Positions 1-11,192 of a stretch of DNA of 64,000 bases are shown in pieces; position 1 is the stretch's first letter; the number at the start of each line of letters is the position of its first letter. The DNA lies in assembly GCA_021464415.1 (NCBI GenBank), contig CM038467.1, positions 34,937,226-35,001,225 of the forward strand, in the 5' to 3' direction. This stretch comes from Lonicera japonica. Lineage: Eukaryota > Streptophyta > Magnoliopsida > Dipsacales > Caprifoliaceae. A model generated the notes under the pieces. That model was not told the origin of the DNA. It ran no database searches and worked only from the letters and a program-made list of their open reading frames with translations. The translations under genes and the position numbers were made by a program.

Positions 1-3000
1 AAAACACTATTTCTCGGTAAAAATTGTTTTTTCTTTCAAAGAGAGAAAGAGAGTAAATGAAGAAAAGATAATTTGAACATTGAAAAATGGATTTAAATAC
101 AAACGCACCAAAGTTGTTTATCTAAAAGAAAACTTAACTAAACTAAACTCGAAAAAAAAAAAAAAGGAAAACTTTTAACTAATGCAAATTATCGTATCTT
201 TGTCAATTACATATTTTGTCGGAACTAGAATAGACTACACTAAAATTTCAATGTCACAGGGACTTATATATATATTTTGAGAGCTATAGGGACTTATATT
301 TAAACATTAAAATAATCAGGATATTAGAAAATGGTCTTGTTTAAGCAAAAATTGTGGAAAAGAATCAGAGAATAAATTTTTAATAAATCAGATTACAAAA
401 GGAGTGTAACAACAACATTCGAGTAGATTTTTGGATTGCAATTTTATAATATTGTGTAAAATTAAATTTGTATTGCATGTTTTTTAACATAAAACTATTT
501 CGAAGTATTTAATTAACGGCACTTTTGATTTTTTTTTAACAAACTACAAGTTTAAAAATGTTTATTGTTAAAAACAAATATAATAATTTTTGTGGGTTAC
601 ATAAAGTTAAGTTCTTAGTTCTTGTTTTTAAATACATTATTATGTATTGGAGGTTATTTTAGTACATTACTTTTATAATTCCACCAATGACACAACAAAA
701 TATACTTATTAAAAAATAAAAACACATCATACAAATTTGCTTTAAATATTTTGAATTGCAAAGTCCAGTTAGCACAAAACACAATTTTGGTCCACACCGT
801 CATTTTAAAACATAATTGATAAATAGAGAGCCTACTTTAATAAGATTAAAAAATAGGCTCTTATTTCAAAAAAATATTATTCTTTGATTTTTTTTCTCAA
901 AAAAAATTCTTGTGGAGAGGACTTTTTTATCTATTTCCAATAAAATAATTAACATCAAAGATATATTCTCTTATACTGATTAATTAAACTTAAATGTTTA
1001 ATATGAAGTCCATATTGTTTACTGTATTGAATTAAAGTTATTTATTTTGTACTGAAGATTCCACATAAGAGAAATAGCATTTTTGAAAGTGGACTACTTA
1101 ATCCAATTTGATAATTTTGTTGTTTTCTAAATTATATAAAAATTATTTTATATTAACATTGTATTTTATAAATTGTATAAATTTTATATATATTTTAGTC
1201 ATTTGACGACATCCGTCCATTAGATATGTGATTTAGTAAAACATTCATTTTTTTTTCCCTTTTTTTCATATAAACAAAGAAACATCCATGTGCTCGAGAA
1301 AGGGAACTGGGCAAGACCTTGAACTTAAACCCTAATCTGGTGGGCTACTTACATATTTTATTTGACTAAAATATTCTACTTTTAGTATAAAAGTGCGGAT
1401 GACGTAAGTTTTTTTTGGATTTTTTTTGTATGGACAATAATGCCCCTTTGTATTGGTATTAATATTCGAAGCACGTTCTGTTTAATGTTTATATGTGATT
1501 TAGTAAAACAATCATGTTATACATTATCGGGTAGAAGTGAATTTTATTTATCTATTTTACCATTTTATTATTTTATTTGTTATATAATCTATTATATATG
1601 TGAGTGTGTTATTATTGGATATTGTGCATAATATTCTTATATATATACTTTTAATAGAATTAATTATCTACCAATTCTAAAGATTTTTGTAAAATTATAT
1701 TACTCTCTTTGTGTCTCCAATTAATTAAGAGTCTACGTAGCCATCCACGTATTAGAAGAATTTAGCATGACAAATTTTTATAACATATCTACAACATCTC
1801 TTAATAACCTTTATCAAAAAACCAAAATTACGTGCTCAAAAAATACTAATAATAGCAAAGGGCCATAGATTGACACAAAAATATAAATTTTCTTCCTCGA
1901 CAACCAAACTCGAGCAAAACAAAAATATTAAGAATGCCAAACTAAAAGGGCAAAGGGAGGGGAATATCATTTTGAAAAGCTACGAGGGCGCGGGTGGGGG
2001 TAGGGGACCGTAGTGGTTGAAGGTGTGATGGTAGGGGGAGGAGGTGTTGGTTGTCCACCGTCCGCATGCCTTATGTTGATTTTTGGTTTTTAGAGTGAAA
2101 TGCTTTTAAAAATGGTCATGTACACTATTGTAACGTCCAAAATGAACGAAGCCGTAAATTGGAACCAGGTACATAATTTAGATGTTCAATAGTCACGATT
2201 ATAGTTTTTGGGTTATTTTGAAACTCTCGTCATAATTTCAGTACCATTTAAGTAGTTTACTCTTTACACTATTAATATTTTGTTCTTTTTGTCTGTAAAT
2301 GTTAAAGATATGAGACGAAGCTGTAGAACAGGGGAAGGCGCATCAATGCATGCACAAAGGCTAAACTTTGAATACTTGTTCTAAATTAAAGAGGTATTTT
2401 TTTTTCATTTTCTGCTTATTTTTTTAAAATTTAGCTAGTTTTGAATGTTGAATATATTAAATTTGGCAATATTACCCTTTACTATTGTAAAATACATTAA
2501 TACATCATGAGCGACAAAAACAACACCAATATTTGATTAAATTGTATTAAGAATTAAGCGTTTAGCAGATACTTGCATCTTAATATTGAATGCTCAATTT
2601 TTAATCGATTTCACTATCAAGAAATTAGATACAAACACGAACATATTTATAGGTCGGCCCTAAACAGGGCAGTCATCTCTTTAAGAAAAAGTATAACCAT
2701 TCATTTCAATTGTTAAACGGATTAATTTTTTTTCATGAAATATGGTGAAAATGATCTCTACAGTAAGTGTATCATCTCTGGAAAATCTTAACAAAAGATT
2801 CAATTTGAAAGTCAATGAGATGATAATTTAAAAATTCAAGGCCGAAATTGAACATACAATTTTTCATAACCCACTTTCGAATTAATTGAAATTTTCAGGA
2901 ATTTTGGTGGAAATTATTTACCTATTATATAAATCATCTCTACCAAATTTCATAAAAAAATCCGTTTATTTAACTCTTGAAATAGATGATCCTTCTTCTT

Positions 3001-3372
3001 CTTTGTTACATAGAGGATTATACTCTTTCGAGCTGGGTTGAATATACTTCATTTAAAATCCCATTGCCTTTATTACTAATAGATGAAAAGTAAACAACAT
3101 CATATTTTATTTACCCTAGTTAGCAACTTGGCATAACTCCATTATGGTTGAATAGAACCATATTGTTGCTCAAATAAGCAATATTTATTTGCCCGAAATT
3201 TTTGATAGTTGTTCGGTTTGACTTTTTATTTGTTTCTATAATTTTAAATTCATAAATTTACATTATAAGTTTTTTATACTATATGTCAATGAACTTCAAA
3301 CTTTTTATATGAAATTTTCATTTTGAATTTCAAACCAAACGAGCACCGACTCAAAATATAAGACAGTTTAAT
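1..3372. other. AT-rich intergenic DNA, no gene recognised
   Basis: Very AT-rich sequence with only short, low-complexity open frames in either strand. The one compositional exception is a G-rich patch at about 1986-2050 with several runs of three to five G. I see no conserved protein motif, no tRNA-like cloverleaf and no paired LTR or TIR ends here. Confidence 0.6.
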
Positions 3373-3595
3373 AGGAAAAAAAACAAATTAAACCCTGAAG
3401 TTTGGGTCTAGATTCAATTACTCTCATGATATTTCAAAATCCTCAATGTCTCCCCTAACGTTATATAATTGGTTCAATTGAGACTTTGACTCTAACTCTG
3501 TTAACAATTCAGTCCAAATATTATACATTTAACCCCTTAAAACTTTAAAAGTGACACTAAACCCCCTTAATTTGTATTTTTTTTGCCTTTTAAAT

Positions 3596-3930
3596 CCACC
3601 ATTGATATATATACACACACCGCTTCAGCCACCTTCATCACCACAACACCACCACCATCTCCACCTCTTTCTCTTTCTAAACCAACTCACCTATCCGACA
3701 ACCTCCTCACAATCATTGTGTTTCTCTCTGTCTCTCTATATATATGTATATATTCCACCATTGATATATATATACACAGGCCCCTTCGACCACCTTCACT
3801 GTCGCAACATCACCACCATCTCCACCTCTCTCTCTCTCTATAAACCAACTCACCCTTCTGGCAACCTCCCCACCACCATTGCGTTTCTCTCTATATATAT
3901 TCCACCATTGATATATATATATATATATAT
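3596..3930 (+). repeat. Subterminal tandem repeat of about 150 bp inside the MULE
   Basis: A unit beginning CCACCATTGATATATATA starts at 3596, 3755 and 3902 (units of 159 and 147 bp plus a partial third). Each full unit contains a CAACACCACCACCATCTCCACCTC-like segment and ends in a CT/TA-rich stretch. The right arm (about 4545-4640) has one inverted copy. The repeat explains the Pro/His/Ser-rich open frames here, which are not genes. Confidence 0.75.
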
Positions 3931-4072
3931 GTACAAACTCGTACTAGTATGTACTAATTAATAAATTAAAGATGAAGAAGCCGTAGAAAATTAAGATGAA
4001 ACTAATTGATTGATCTCCAAGTCTACATTGGTGGGGTGATATTCGTTGTTGTTGTTTGTGGTGTCCTTCTTA

Positions 4073-4538
4073 TTATTGTCGTGGGGGCATTGATGAAGAT
4101 GAGAAACGCAACTTGCAGCACGTACCACCAAAATCAAAGGGAACATTGAGAAAATAGAGGAAGAAAACGAGGAGAATGCAAGAGAGAAACATAGGAATGG
4201 GACCAAATATACACAAGAAGAAAGGAAAGGAGAAGTAGAAAGCATGCAAATAGAATGACCAAAAATAGCTACCCCGTTAACTGTCCTCCCCACGTCAACA
4301 GGCCCAGGCCTTGGCTTTCATCAAAGAGGGAGAGCTTGGTGTAAAGCACATTAATGAGGAAGCTGGCATGAGTGTAGTACCTAATTGATTGCACATTCAG
4401 CAAGAAAGTCACCAAGCAGCACACCAATATCGAAAAAAACTTAGCTGAATACCCCAGCTCGCTCCGATCTCTGTACACCATCCCTATGGGCTCCCTGCTT
4501 CCTCCTATCATGAGTACTGCAATGAGAGAGCTTACCAT
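4073..4538 (-). pseudogene. DUF599 family gene fragment captured in the MULE
   Basis: Read on the minus strand in three successive frames, this segment resembles the C-terminal half of plant DUF599 membrane proteins (function unknown). The first frame has FFSILVC, FLLNVQSIRYYTHASFLINV and a hydrophobic helix. A frame change follows near 4293 (VGRTVN), then another at about 4272 into GSYFWSFYLHAFYFSFPFF and FGPIPMFL, ending at a stop at 4073. GSYFWS and FGPIPMF are recalled family hallmarks. Two single-base frame disruptions make it non-functional as written. The fragment lies wholly between the inverted repeats, so acquisition by the transposon is the simplest reading. The family call rests on remembered motifs. 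Confidence 0.65.
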
Positions 4539-4928
4539 TGATTAGAAAGAGAAAGATGCGTGTGGAGATGGTGGTGGTGTTGCGGCGGTGAAGGTGGCCG
4601 AAGTGGTATGTGTGTGTGTATATATATATCAATGGTGGATTTAAAAGGTAAAATAAATACAAATTAACGGGTTTAAGTGTCACTTTTAAAGTTTTAGGGA
4701 CATAAGTGTAAAATATTTCGACGAAATTGTTAACAGAGTTAGAGTCAGGTCTCAATTAAACCAATTATGTAATTTTAGGGGAGACATTGAGAATTTTGAA
4801 ATATCAAGGGAGAAATTGTATCTAGACCCAAATTTCAGGGTCTAATTTGTCTTTTTCCCTAATTTAAGCAAATTAAGCTCTACTCATAGGTTCTAGCCTT
4901 GCTCCTTTTGCTTTCCCATTCTCCCTTA

Positions 4929-5093
4929 GAGCATCTCTAGTAGTATTGTATAATTTCTTTTTGTGTAAAATTTATACAAATTGTAAAAAAATTCATCTCT
5001 AGCAATATTTTAAAAATGAGTTTTTTGTAAAATAAGTGTACAAATACACCCCAAGTTTACAATGTCATGTCGGCTTTCTCAATAGAGATGCTC
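4929..5093. mobile_element. Tourist/PIF-Harbinger-like MITE
   Basis: A 165-bp element with terminal inverted repeats GAGCATCTCTA...TAGAGATGCTC, flanked on both sides by TTA (4926-4928 and 5094-5096). A 3-bp TTA target duplication with this kind of terminus is typical of PIF/Harbinger MITEs. It is non-coding. It lies just outside the right end of the MULE. Confidence 0.75.
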
Positions 5094-5166
5094 TTAGTTG
5101 GAACATAATCTTTATCTGAAAATGAATCACTTGTATGAAAACAAACCCCTAAGTTGGAACATAGTA

Positions 5167-6961
5167 TCATATATAATATAAAAAGTAAAATGCTCTCTTT
5201 TAATGAGAGAATGACATGTGGTGCATAACAAATGTGATTTAATTTATCTAATTTTCCTAATATTCTTAATATTCTAATAATATAATATCTCTTATCTTAT
5301 TATATAGTTAGTAAAATGGATAACTACATTGCACACGTGACACACTATCAACGTATCTTCATAATTAGCCCCGCTTAATCTCTTTCTCTCTCCCTCTCTC
5401 TCTCTCTCTTTCTCGATAGTTTCTTTCATATATCCCTATAGTTGAAAACCCTATATAATTCTTACAATGCTCAATGTTTTAATATCTACTGCTTGCATTG
5501 ATAATATATAAATTTTTTGTGAAATTAAAGCGTGAAGGGGGGAAATTATAAGCTTAAACTTGACAGGGGTTCAATGCCACCGAAATGGATTTTAACTTTA
5601 TATAATAGCAGATTCAAAATTCCTTCCTGTAATTTAATTCTAATTACTCCCTCTCTCCCCTCTCAACCAGTCTCTAATTTATTTATTTCTCAAAGTATAA
5701 AAAAAAAAAATTACGTACAAAATTTGAATAAAAATAATAAATATATTAAGTTATGAATTATAAATTTAATTGTGTATATTTATGAATAGATTTATGATAA
5801 TTCAATATTTTGTAACGTAAAATTTAATGAGGCTTTATGGGATTAATTATAGGATTATTATAATTAAATGTTCATTAGAATTTTTTTCTACTATATATAG
5901 AGTCTCTTAATGATGGGAAAAATTATCGAATAATTGTCTCACTATCGTAATTTTTTATATTTCCTTTGTAATGATCATGAATTTTATGCCTATTTTACAA
6001 GTTTTTGGGGCAACATGATTAGATTGGTCACTATTGTAGTCTTCTAAATATGCATATAAAGGAGATGAAAAGTTCAAATTTATTTATTTTTTCTTTTTTT
6101 TCTTGCAATTTTTGGTACTTACATCTTATAGGTTTGATGGTAGTGTAAGGAGATGTTTTGATCCAAATTATTTTTTTCATTTTCGAGTTTTGAACATTCT
6201 TAAATGTATGAGGTACCATTCGCTTATGTCTGCACATGAATTTACAATGTATGATATATGGTTGCATTAAGTTCACATAATTGTTAGTCGTAAATATTCT
6301 TACATTTTGTCTCTCAAAAGAAATTTTTTTTTTTACAACTTTATTATTATTGGCCTGAACAAAATATTAATATACAAAGAAAACTGAGTGAAAGTACAAG
6401 GTATTTTTTTATTCCATTTGAATGAACAACCAAAGATGTGAATATATGAGTATTGGTTAGATTCGTCCCTCTATTTTTTCATAAAACAATATAGTAACGA
6501 AAACAAAGTTATACTTACTATTTACATCAAGCCATCATAAATATATTCTATTCCAAAATTGGTTCTCATATCTATAAAATTATACATATGTTTCTTTTAT
6601 AGAATATATATTACATTTGTCTATACTCTAAATTATGAGATAACTTTTTTTTCCATACAAATGGTGAATAAGAATAAGGTGGTTCAAGGGGAATGAATAT
6701 GGGTTGGGAAACTCAAACATTGTACTTTTGAAATATAAAATTATAAGATATTTTTTAAGGTGCGAATCACATTTTTTTGTTGAAACATGATTAGTGTATT
6801 AGGAAAAAATAAAAATTGTCTTAAATATAAGTATCGACCATAAACCTATCACTTCCTATTATTTTTAAAATTCCCCCTTTAAAATTTGTTTGTTTAATTA
6901 TTTACGATAGTTGTAAATGTACATATAAATTTCTTGCGCATCGCGCATATTGCAAACTAGT
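5167..6961 (+). mobile_element. Non-autonomous Helitron-like element
   Basis: The left end begins TCATATATAATATAAAAAG after an A. The right end has a small GC hairpin (TGCGC-atc-GCGCA at about 6934-6947) followed after a short gap by CTAGT and then T. A 5' TC, a 3' hairpin plus CTRRT and insertion between A and T are the Helitron hallmarks, and there is no target duplication or TIR. The 1.8 kb interior is AT-rich, with a CT microsatellite at about 5382-5415 and no Rep/helicase coding, so the copy would be non-autonomous. Confidence 0.55.
5382..5415. repeat. CT microsatellite
   Basis: Short (CT)n tract interrupted by a few C or T runs, within the Helitron-like element. Confidence 0.8.
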
Positions 6962-7131
6962 TTATCTGAAAATGAACCACTGGCATGAAAAAAAAAAAAA
7001 AAAAACAGTTTCAGATACTTCTTGCATTTACTTTGTGGCCAATTTGATTTATTTTTTTTTCTTTTTGAAAATATAAAAATAAAAAATTTATTTGAAAACT
7101 TATGTAATGCTGCAGGTCCTGATTAAGTGGG

Positions 7132-10100
7132 GTGATGAGTGGGGTTGAGATTGCCGGAGCAGTTATTGCTGGGATTTCGTTACTGGCGGACATCTACGAA
7201 AGATTGAGAGGCGAATCTGAATCTAGGAATGGTACGGAGATTCTTCCAACTTTGAAAGATGCTATACGAGAGCTGTGTGCATTACGGGACGACCGGGAGC
7301 ATATATATCGTGCATACTGTCAAACAACGGAGCAAAGTAATAGATACCGTACCTGGCTCGAAGAGGTAAATAACTTGGAAGCGTGCGCGAATGGACTGGT
7401 AAGGATGCATGAGGAACGAAAAAGAAACTGCTTGAAGAGAAGACCTTTTTCAGGATTGGGTAAAAAGTTGAAAAGTAAGACTATTGAGGCACTGCGTCTT
7501 TACAAGCAGGTCATTGACGTTCTGCTGATCAAAAGGCGTCCCCTGCCCGTTGTGGAGATAGACACACAAAGCATAAAAGAATACCCAACACTTCAAAGTT
7601 GCCTGAATTTGATATTACATCATCTACAGGACGATAGAGTTAAAAGGTATTAGAGTGCATGGAATGTTTGGTGTAGGGAAAACAGTGATAATGCAGAACT
7701 TGAATAACCATGGAGATGTAGCTGGTAAGTTTGATTTAGTCATTTGGGTGAAAGTCTCAGACAACAGTGAGAACTTTAGCATCTGGAAAATGCAGAAAGA
7801 TATTGCAAAAAGATTGAATCTCAATATGGAAGATGGAGGCGATCCTGCAGGTAGAATACGAGAAGAGTTGAAGGATAAGAAGTATTTGTTGCTGCTTGAT
7901 GATGTTAATGAAGATCTAGATTTGGAAAATATTGGAATCCGTCCGCCTAGTTATACGAGTGGTAGCAAGATAGTATTGACAAGTCGGAAGAGTCATGTTT
8001 GTAACTCAATTGTGAACAGGAGTGTTGAAGTTAAAAGATTAAGTAATCAAGAAGCAAAAGCAATGTTTCTAAAAGTTCTGGGCATCTCAAGAACTTGGCC
8101 AGTTGTGCAACAGGTTATTGAATATTGTTCTCGCCTTCCATTTCTGATACAAACAATAGGAAGCGCCTTTCAAAATAGAGAAAACTAGGATAGTTGGGCC
8201 ACAGGGTTGAGTAACTTAAGACGTTTTCCGGATAAAGGAGATCCTGCCATTCAGAAAGCGTATAAATATTTAGAATTATGTTGTGAAGAGTTGATGGGCC
8301 ATAAGAAGGAGTGCTTTTTATTCACTGCAATATTTCCAGAAGAGAGTGAGATAAATGCACGTTGTTTATTGGATTGTTGGGCAGCTGAAGAGTTGTATGG
8401 CACTGACCAAGAGCGTGCCTATGGGCGTCAGATATTGGATGAGCTCAAGATGGCATCATTACTTGAAGAAGGTACAAGTGGTCGTGGGGAGTATGTTAGG
8501 ATGCACAAATTGATCCGCAAAGTCGCACTTGATAACTTGTGTGCTGATCGAGAACGTAAACATTTGGTGCAGACCGGTGAATTGTTACAAAACCCACCAG
8601 AAGTTGATGATTTGAACCAGAACTATCGAATTTCTTTGGCTGACAATAAATTAAGAGTTCTACAGGAATGCCCAAATTCTCCCCTGCTTTTCACACTTTT
8701 TCTACAGAAAAATCAAAGCTTGAACAAAATTCACAATAATTTCTTTAAGAAACTGAACAATCTTCGGGTTCTGAATTTGCAAAATACTGGAATTGTGTCA
8801 ATACCATCTTCATTACTGAAGCTGAAAAATCTGAAAGCATTCTATGTAAATGATTGCACTAGTTTAGGGAAACTTCCTCCTGAAATAGGAGAACTCGGCA
8901 GCCTCGAAGTCCTTGATATACGGGGAGCTAGAGTCCAGATACAAGGTGACTCTTTCCATCAACAGATTGGTGGACTTGTTTCCAAGTTTGTAGGACCCAA
9001 TTCTGTTCCATTGGTACCCTTCCCCGAGACCATTCGTCTACGTCATCTAAAGCATTTGTTGGTATCATTTAATGGCAATGGTAGTCAGGATGCTGTAGGT
9101 TTTTGTGCTGCGATCTCCAATGTTTCTACTACATTGGAAGAACTGGTCATTGATGTGCGTTTACGCAAGAATTTCTGCAACAGAGCGATAAATGTTGTGA
9201 GAGATGGTGTTGCTACCATGACAAGGCTCACATTTCTCAAGTTTATATTTGGAGATGGTGCTGAAGAAGTCATAAAAGTGGTGGCTGGTAATAAAAAAAT
9301 CTACTTCCCCGAAGCAGTTGACCTTGTGAGTTTTCTCAACCCTGGCGCCACTTCATTTGAGGTTTATGTTGGCTGCTCAATCTCATCACATCAAATTCCC
9401 GAGATTAGCCAATACCAATGTAAATTGAAAGTTCACAACACGCAAGGAAGTAACTTCCCTACTCCGAATATTACAACACTGCTTCCTAGTTGCAATGCAT
9501 TTGAACTAGTTGACGACAATGGCCTTGAGCGTCTATCCCAGTTTGGAACTGTTGAAACTGCAAGCTTGGATGGGATCCATGGATGTCTAATTGAAGGCTG
9601 CAACAGAATTGGAACAATCGCAAATGGTGGTGACCCAGCATTATTGGCAAGCCCAATGCTACCGGGCTTGCAGGAATTATACATGAAGAATTTGCCGTTG
9701 TTGACAAGCATATGGACTGGCCCCTGGAAGGCGGGCAGCCTGCTTAATCTGGAGACCCTTTCAATTGAGGATTGCATTGGAATTCAAGAGCTACTTACTG
9801 ATTCTACAATTACGTCAAATCTCCTACATCTGAGGAAGCTAATACTGGCTAATTTGCAAAACTTACACAGAATTTGCGCGAGTCAGGGTTCTAACTGGCC
9901 AGCCTTAGAAGAGCTCAGAATAGATGGTTGTCCCCTTTTAACTGAGTTACCCTTCCTACAGATGAACGCGAAGAACCTGAAGAAGCTAATGCTCGTCAAT
10001 CTGCCAACCTTAACAAATTTTGCACATGTGGTGATATGGCCGAACTTGGAGGAGCTGCAGATGGATGGCTGTCTTGGTATTTCTATGTTACCGTTGAGCA

Positions 10101-10363
10101 ATGGAAGCACAACAAAACTGAGTAAGCTAAAACTTATCAGTATGCCAAATTTAACGAGACTTAGCACAGATGCATCACTTGTTTCGCCCGCCCTAGAGGA
10201 GCTCGAGATAAGAGGTTGTCCAAGTCTGACCTGGTTTGCTTTTGACCAGATTAGTGCATCTAATCTGAGGTACATCAAAGCATCGCAGGGGTGGTGGGAC
10301 GCACTGACATGGCAAGATCCCAACGTTAAAGACATCGTTCAAAGGTTTTTCCGCCCGCTTTAA
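7132..10363 (+). pseudogene. CC-NB-LRR (CNL) disease-resistance gene, frameshifted and with a premature stop
   Basis: Intracellular immune receptor of the RPS5/At4g27190 type. The 5' part (7132-7653) encodes a coiled-coil domain with WLEEVNNLE and no EDVID. The NB-ARC part reads from about 7650 in the next frame: P-loop GMFGVGKT, RNBS-A FDLVIWVKVS, kinase-2 YLLLLDDVN, RNBS-B GSKIVLTSR, and a degenerate GLPL site, RLPFLIQTIG. The last part (8207-10363) has RNBS-D (CFLFTAIFPEE), MHK in place of MHD, and a long LRR region with CIGIQEL- and CPLLTELP-type repeats. Two lesions interrupt it: an extra A in the AAAA at 7642-7645, and TAG at 8186-8188 where the family usually has Trp. Otherwise the frame is open, so recent inactivation or assembly error are both possible. 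The start ATG at 7132 follows a splice-acceptor-like CTGCAG at about 7110. Confidence 0.85.
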
Positions 10364-10444
10364 GGTAACCCATGCCAACTGTACTATTCATTCTTAAAAA
10401 TATATCTTACAATCTCCATTATACAATCTTTTATAAATCCCTTA

Positions 10445-10677
10445 GGATGCATTTGGATTCAGGATATGAGGGGAGATTTGAATTTAGAACCTCAAATCTA
10501 AATATTTTGTTTGGGTCAAAATAAGGATTTGAGATTTATAAATTAAATCTCTTCAAATCCTAGATTGATATTTTAATTTAAAAATCAAAACTTCTCGAAT
10601 ATTTCGGAGAGGTGTGTTATTTCCAAATCCAAAGCTAGAAGATTAAGAAATAAATTATTTTTTTGATCATTTAATTG

Positions 10678-10713
<36 letters not shown>

Positions 10714-11189
10714 TTATTAAAATTAGTCTCGCCATAAATTGAGGATAACAAGAGTCCATTATATATAATTAATACACTAAATAGACACACCAATAGTTGA
10801 TATAACACAATATTCTCTAGCTATATATGGGTCTTAAAAATTGTCAAATACAAAGAATTAGTTTTCATAAGTTTTACTATTGTATACTAATTGTTTTCAT
10901 AAAATAAACGAGTGATGTTATTAACTATTCAACAATTTTTGTTGAGATTATTTATAGCATGTGAGCCATGCTAAATTACATTTATAGTATGTAATCTATG
11001 CTAAAAATAAATATTGCATGTTAGTGAAATATAATATTTAGCAAATAAATATGTGGATTTAAAAATAAAATACTATATAATGGTTCACCAAACACAATAT
11101 TTAAAATTCTTGTAATTTCAAATATGCAATTTTCAAATTCTAGATATGAATTTCAAAATCAACTCTAATTCCACAATCCAAACGCACCC
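10445..11189. mobile_element. MITE-like element with GGRTGCRTTTGGATT termini
   Basis: The left end GGATGCATTTGGATTCAGG and the right end (reverse complement GGGTGCGTTTGGATTGTGG) form imperfect terminal inverted repeats. The flanks are TTA at 10442-10444 and TTG at 11190-11192. The 745-bp interior is AT-rich, has no coding, and contains an (AAT)n microsatellite. PIF/Harbinger is suggested by the 3-bp flank, but hAT-related MITEs have similar ends. Confidence 0.5.
10680..10713. repeat. AAT trinucleotide microsatellite
   Basis: About eleven consecutive AAT units within the MITE-like element. Confidence 0.9.
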
Positions 11190-11192
11190 TTG

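Larger units (their letters stand above)
3373..4860. mobile_element. MULE-like DNA transposon with long terminal inverted repeats (Pack-MULE candidate)
   Basis: The outer about 245 bp on each side (about 3373-3620 and 4612-4860) are inverted copies of each other, starting with a purine-rich AGGGAAAAA-type end and running through shared blocks such as GACCCTGAAATTTGGGTCTAG and GTGACACTTAAACCC. The match extends into CA/TA-rich subterminal repeats. Terminal inverted repeats this long with a small interior are typical of Mutator-like elements. No transposase is present; the interior carries a decayed DUF599 gene fragment on the minus strand. The target duplication is not clean: the flanks share TTTAA, and a 9-bp copy is only partly matched. 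A generic foldback element is the alternative. Confidence 0.75.

Noticed and set aside
3551..3961. Pro/His/Tyr-rich open frame of 136 residues
   Set aside because: Translation of the MULE's subterminal tandem repeat and microsatellites.
7642..7650. Programmed frameshifting or an intron to rescue the CNL reading frame
   Set aside because: No splice pair of workable length joins the frames, and AAAAGG is not a known plant shift site; a simple one-base insertion or assembly error explains it.
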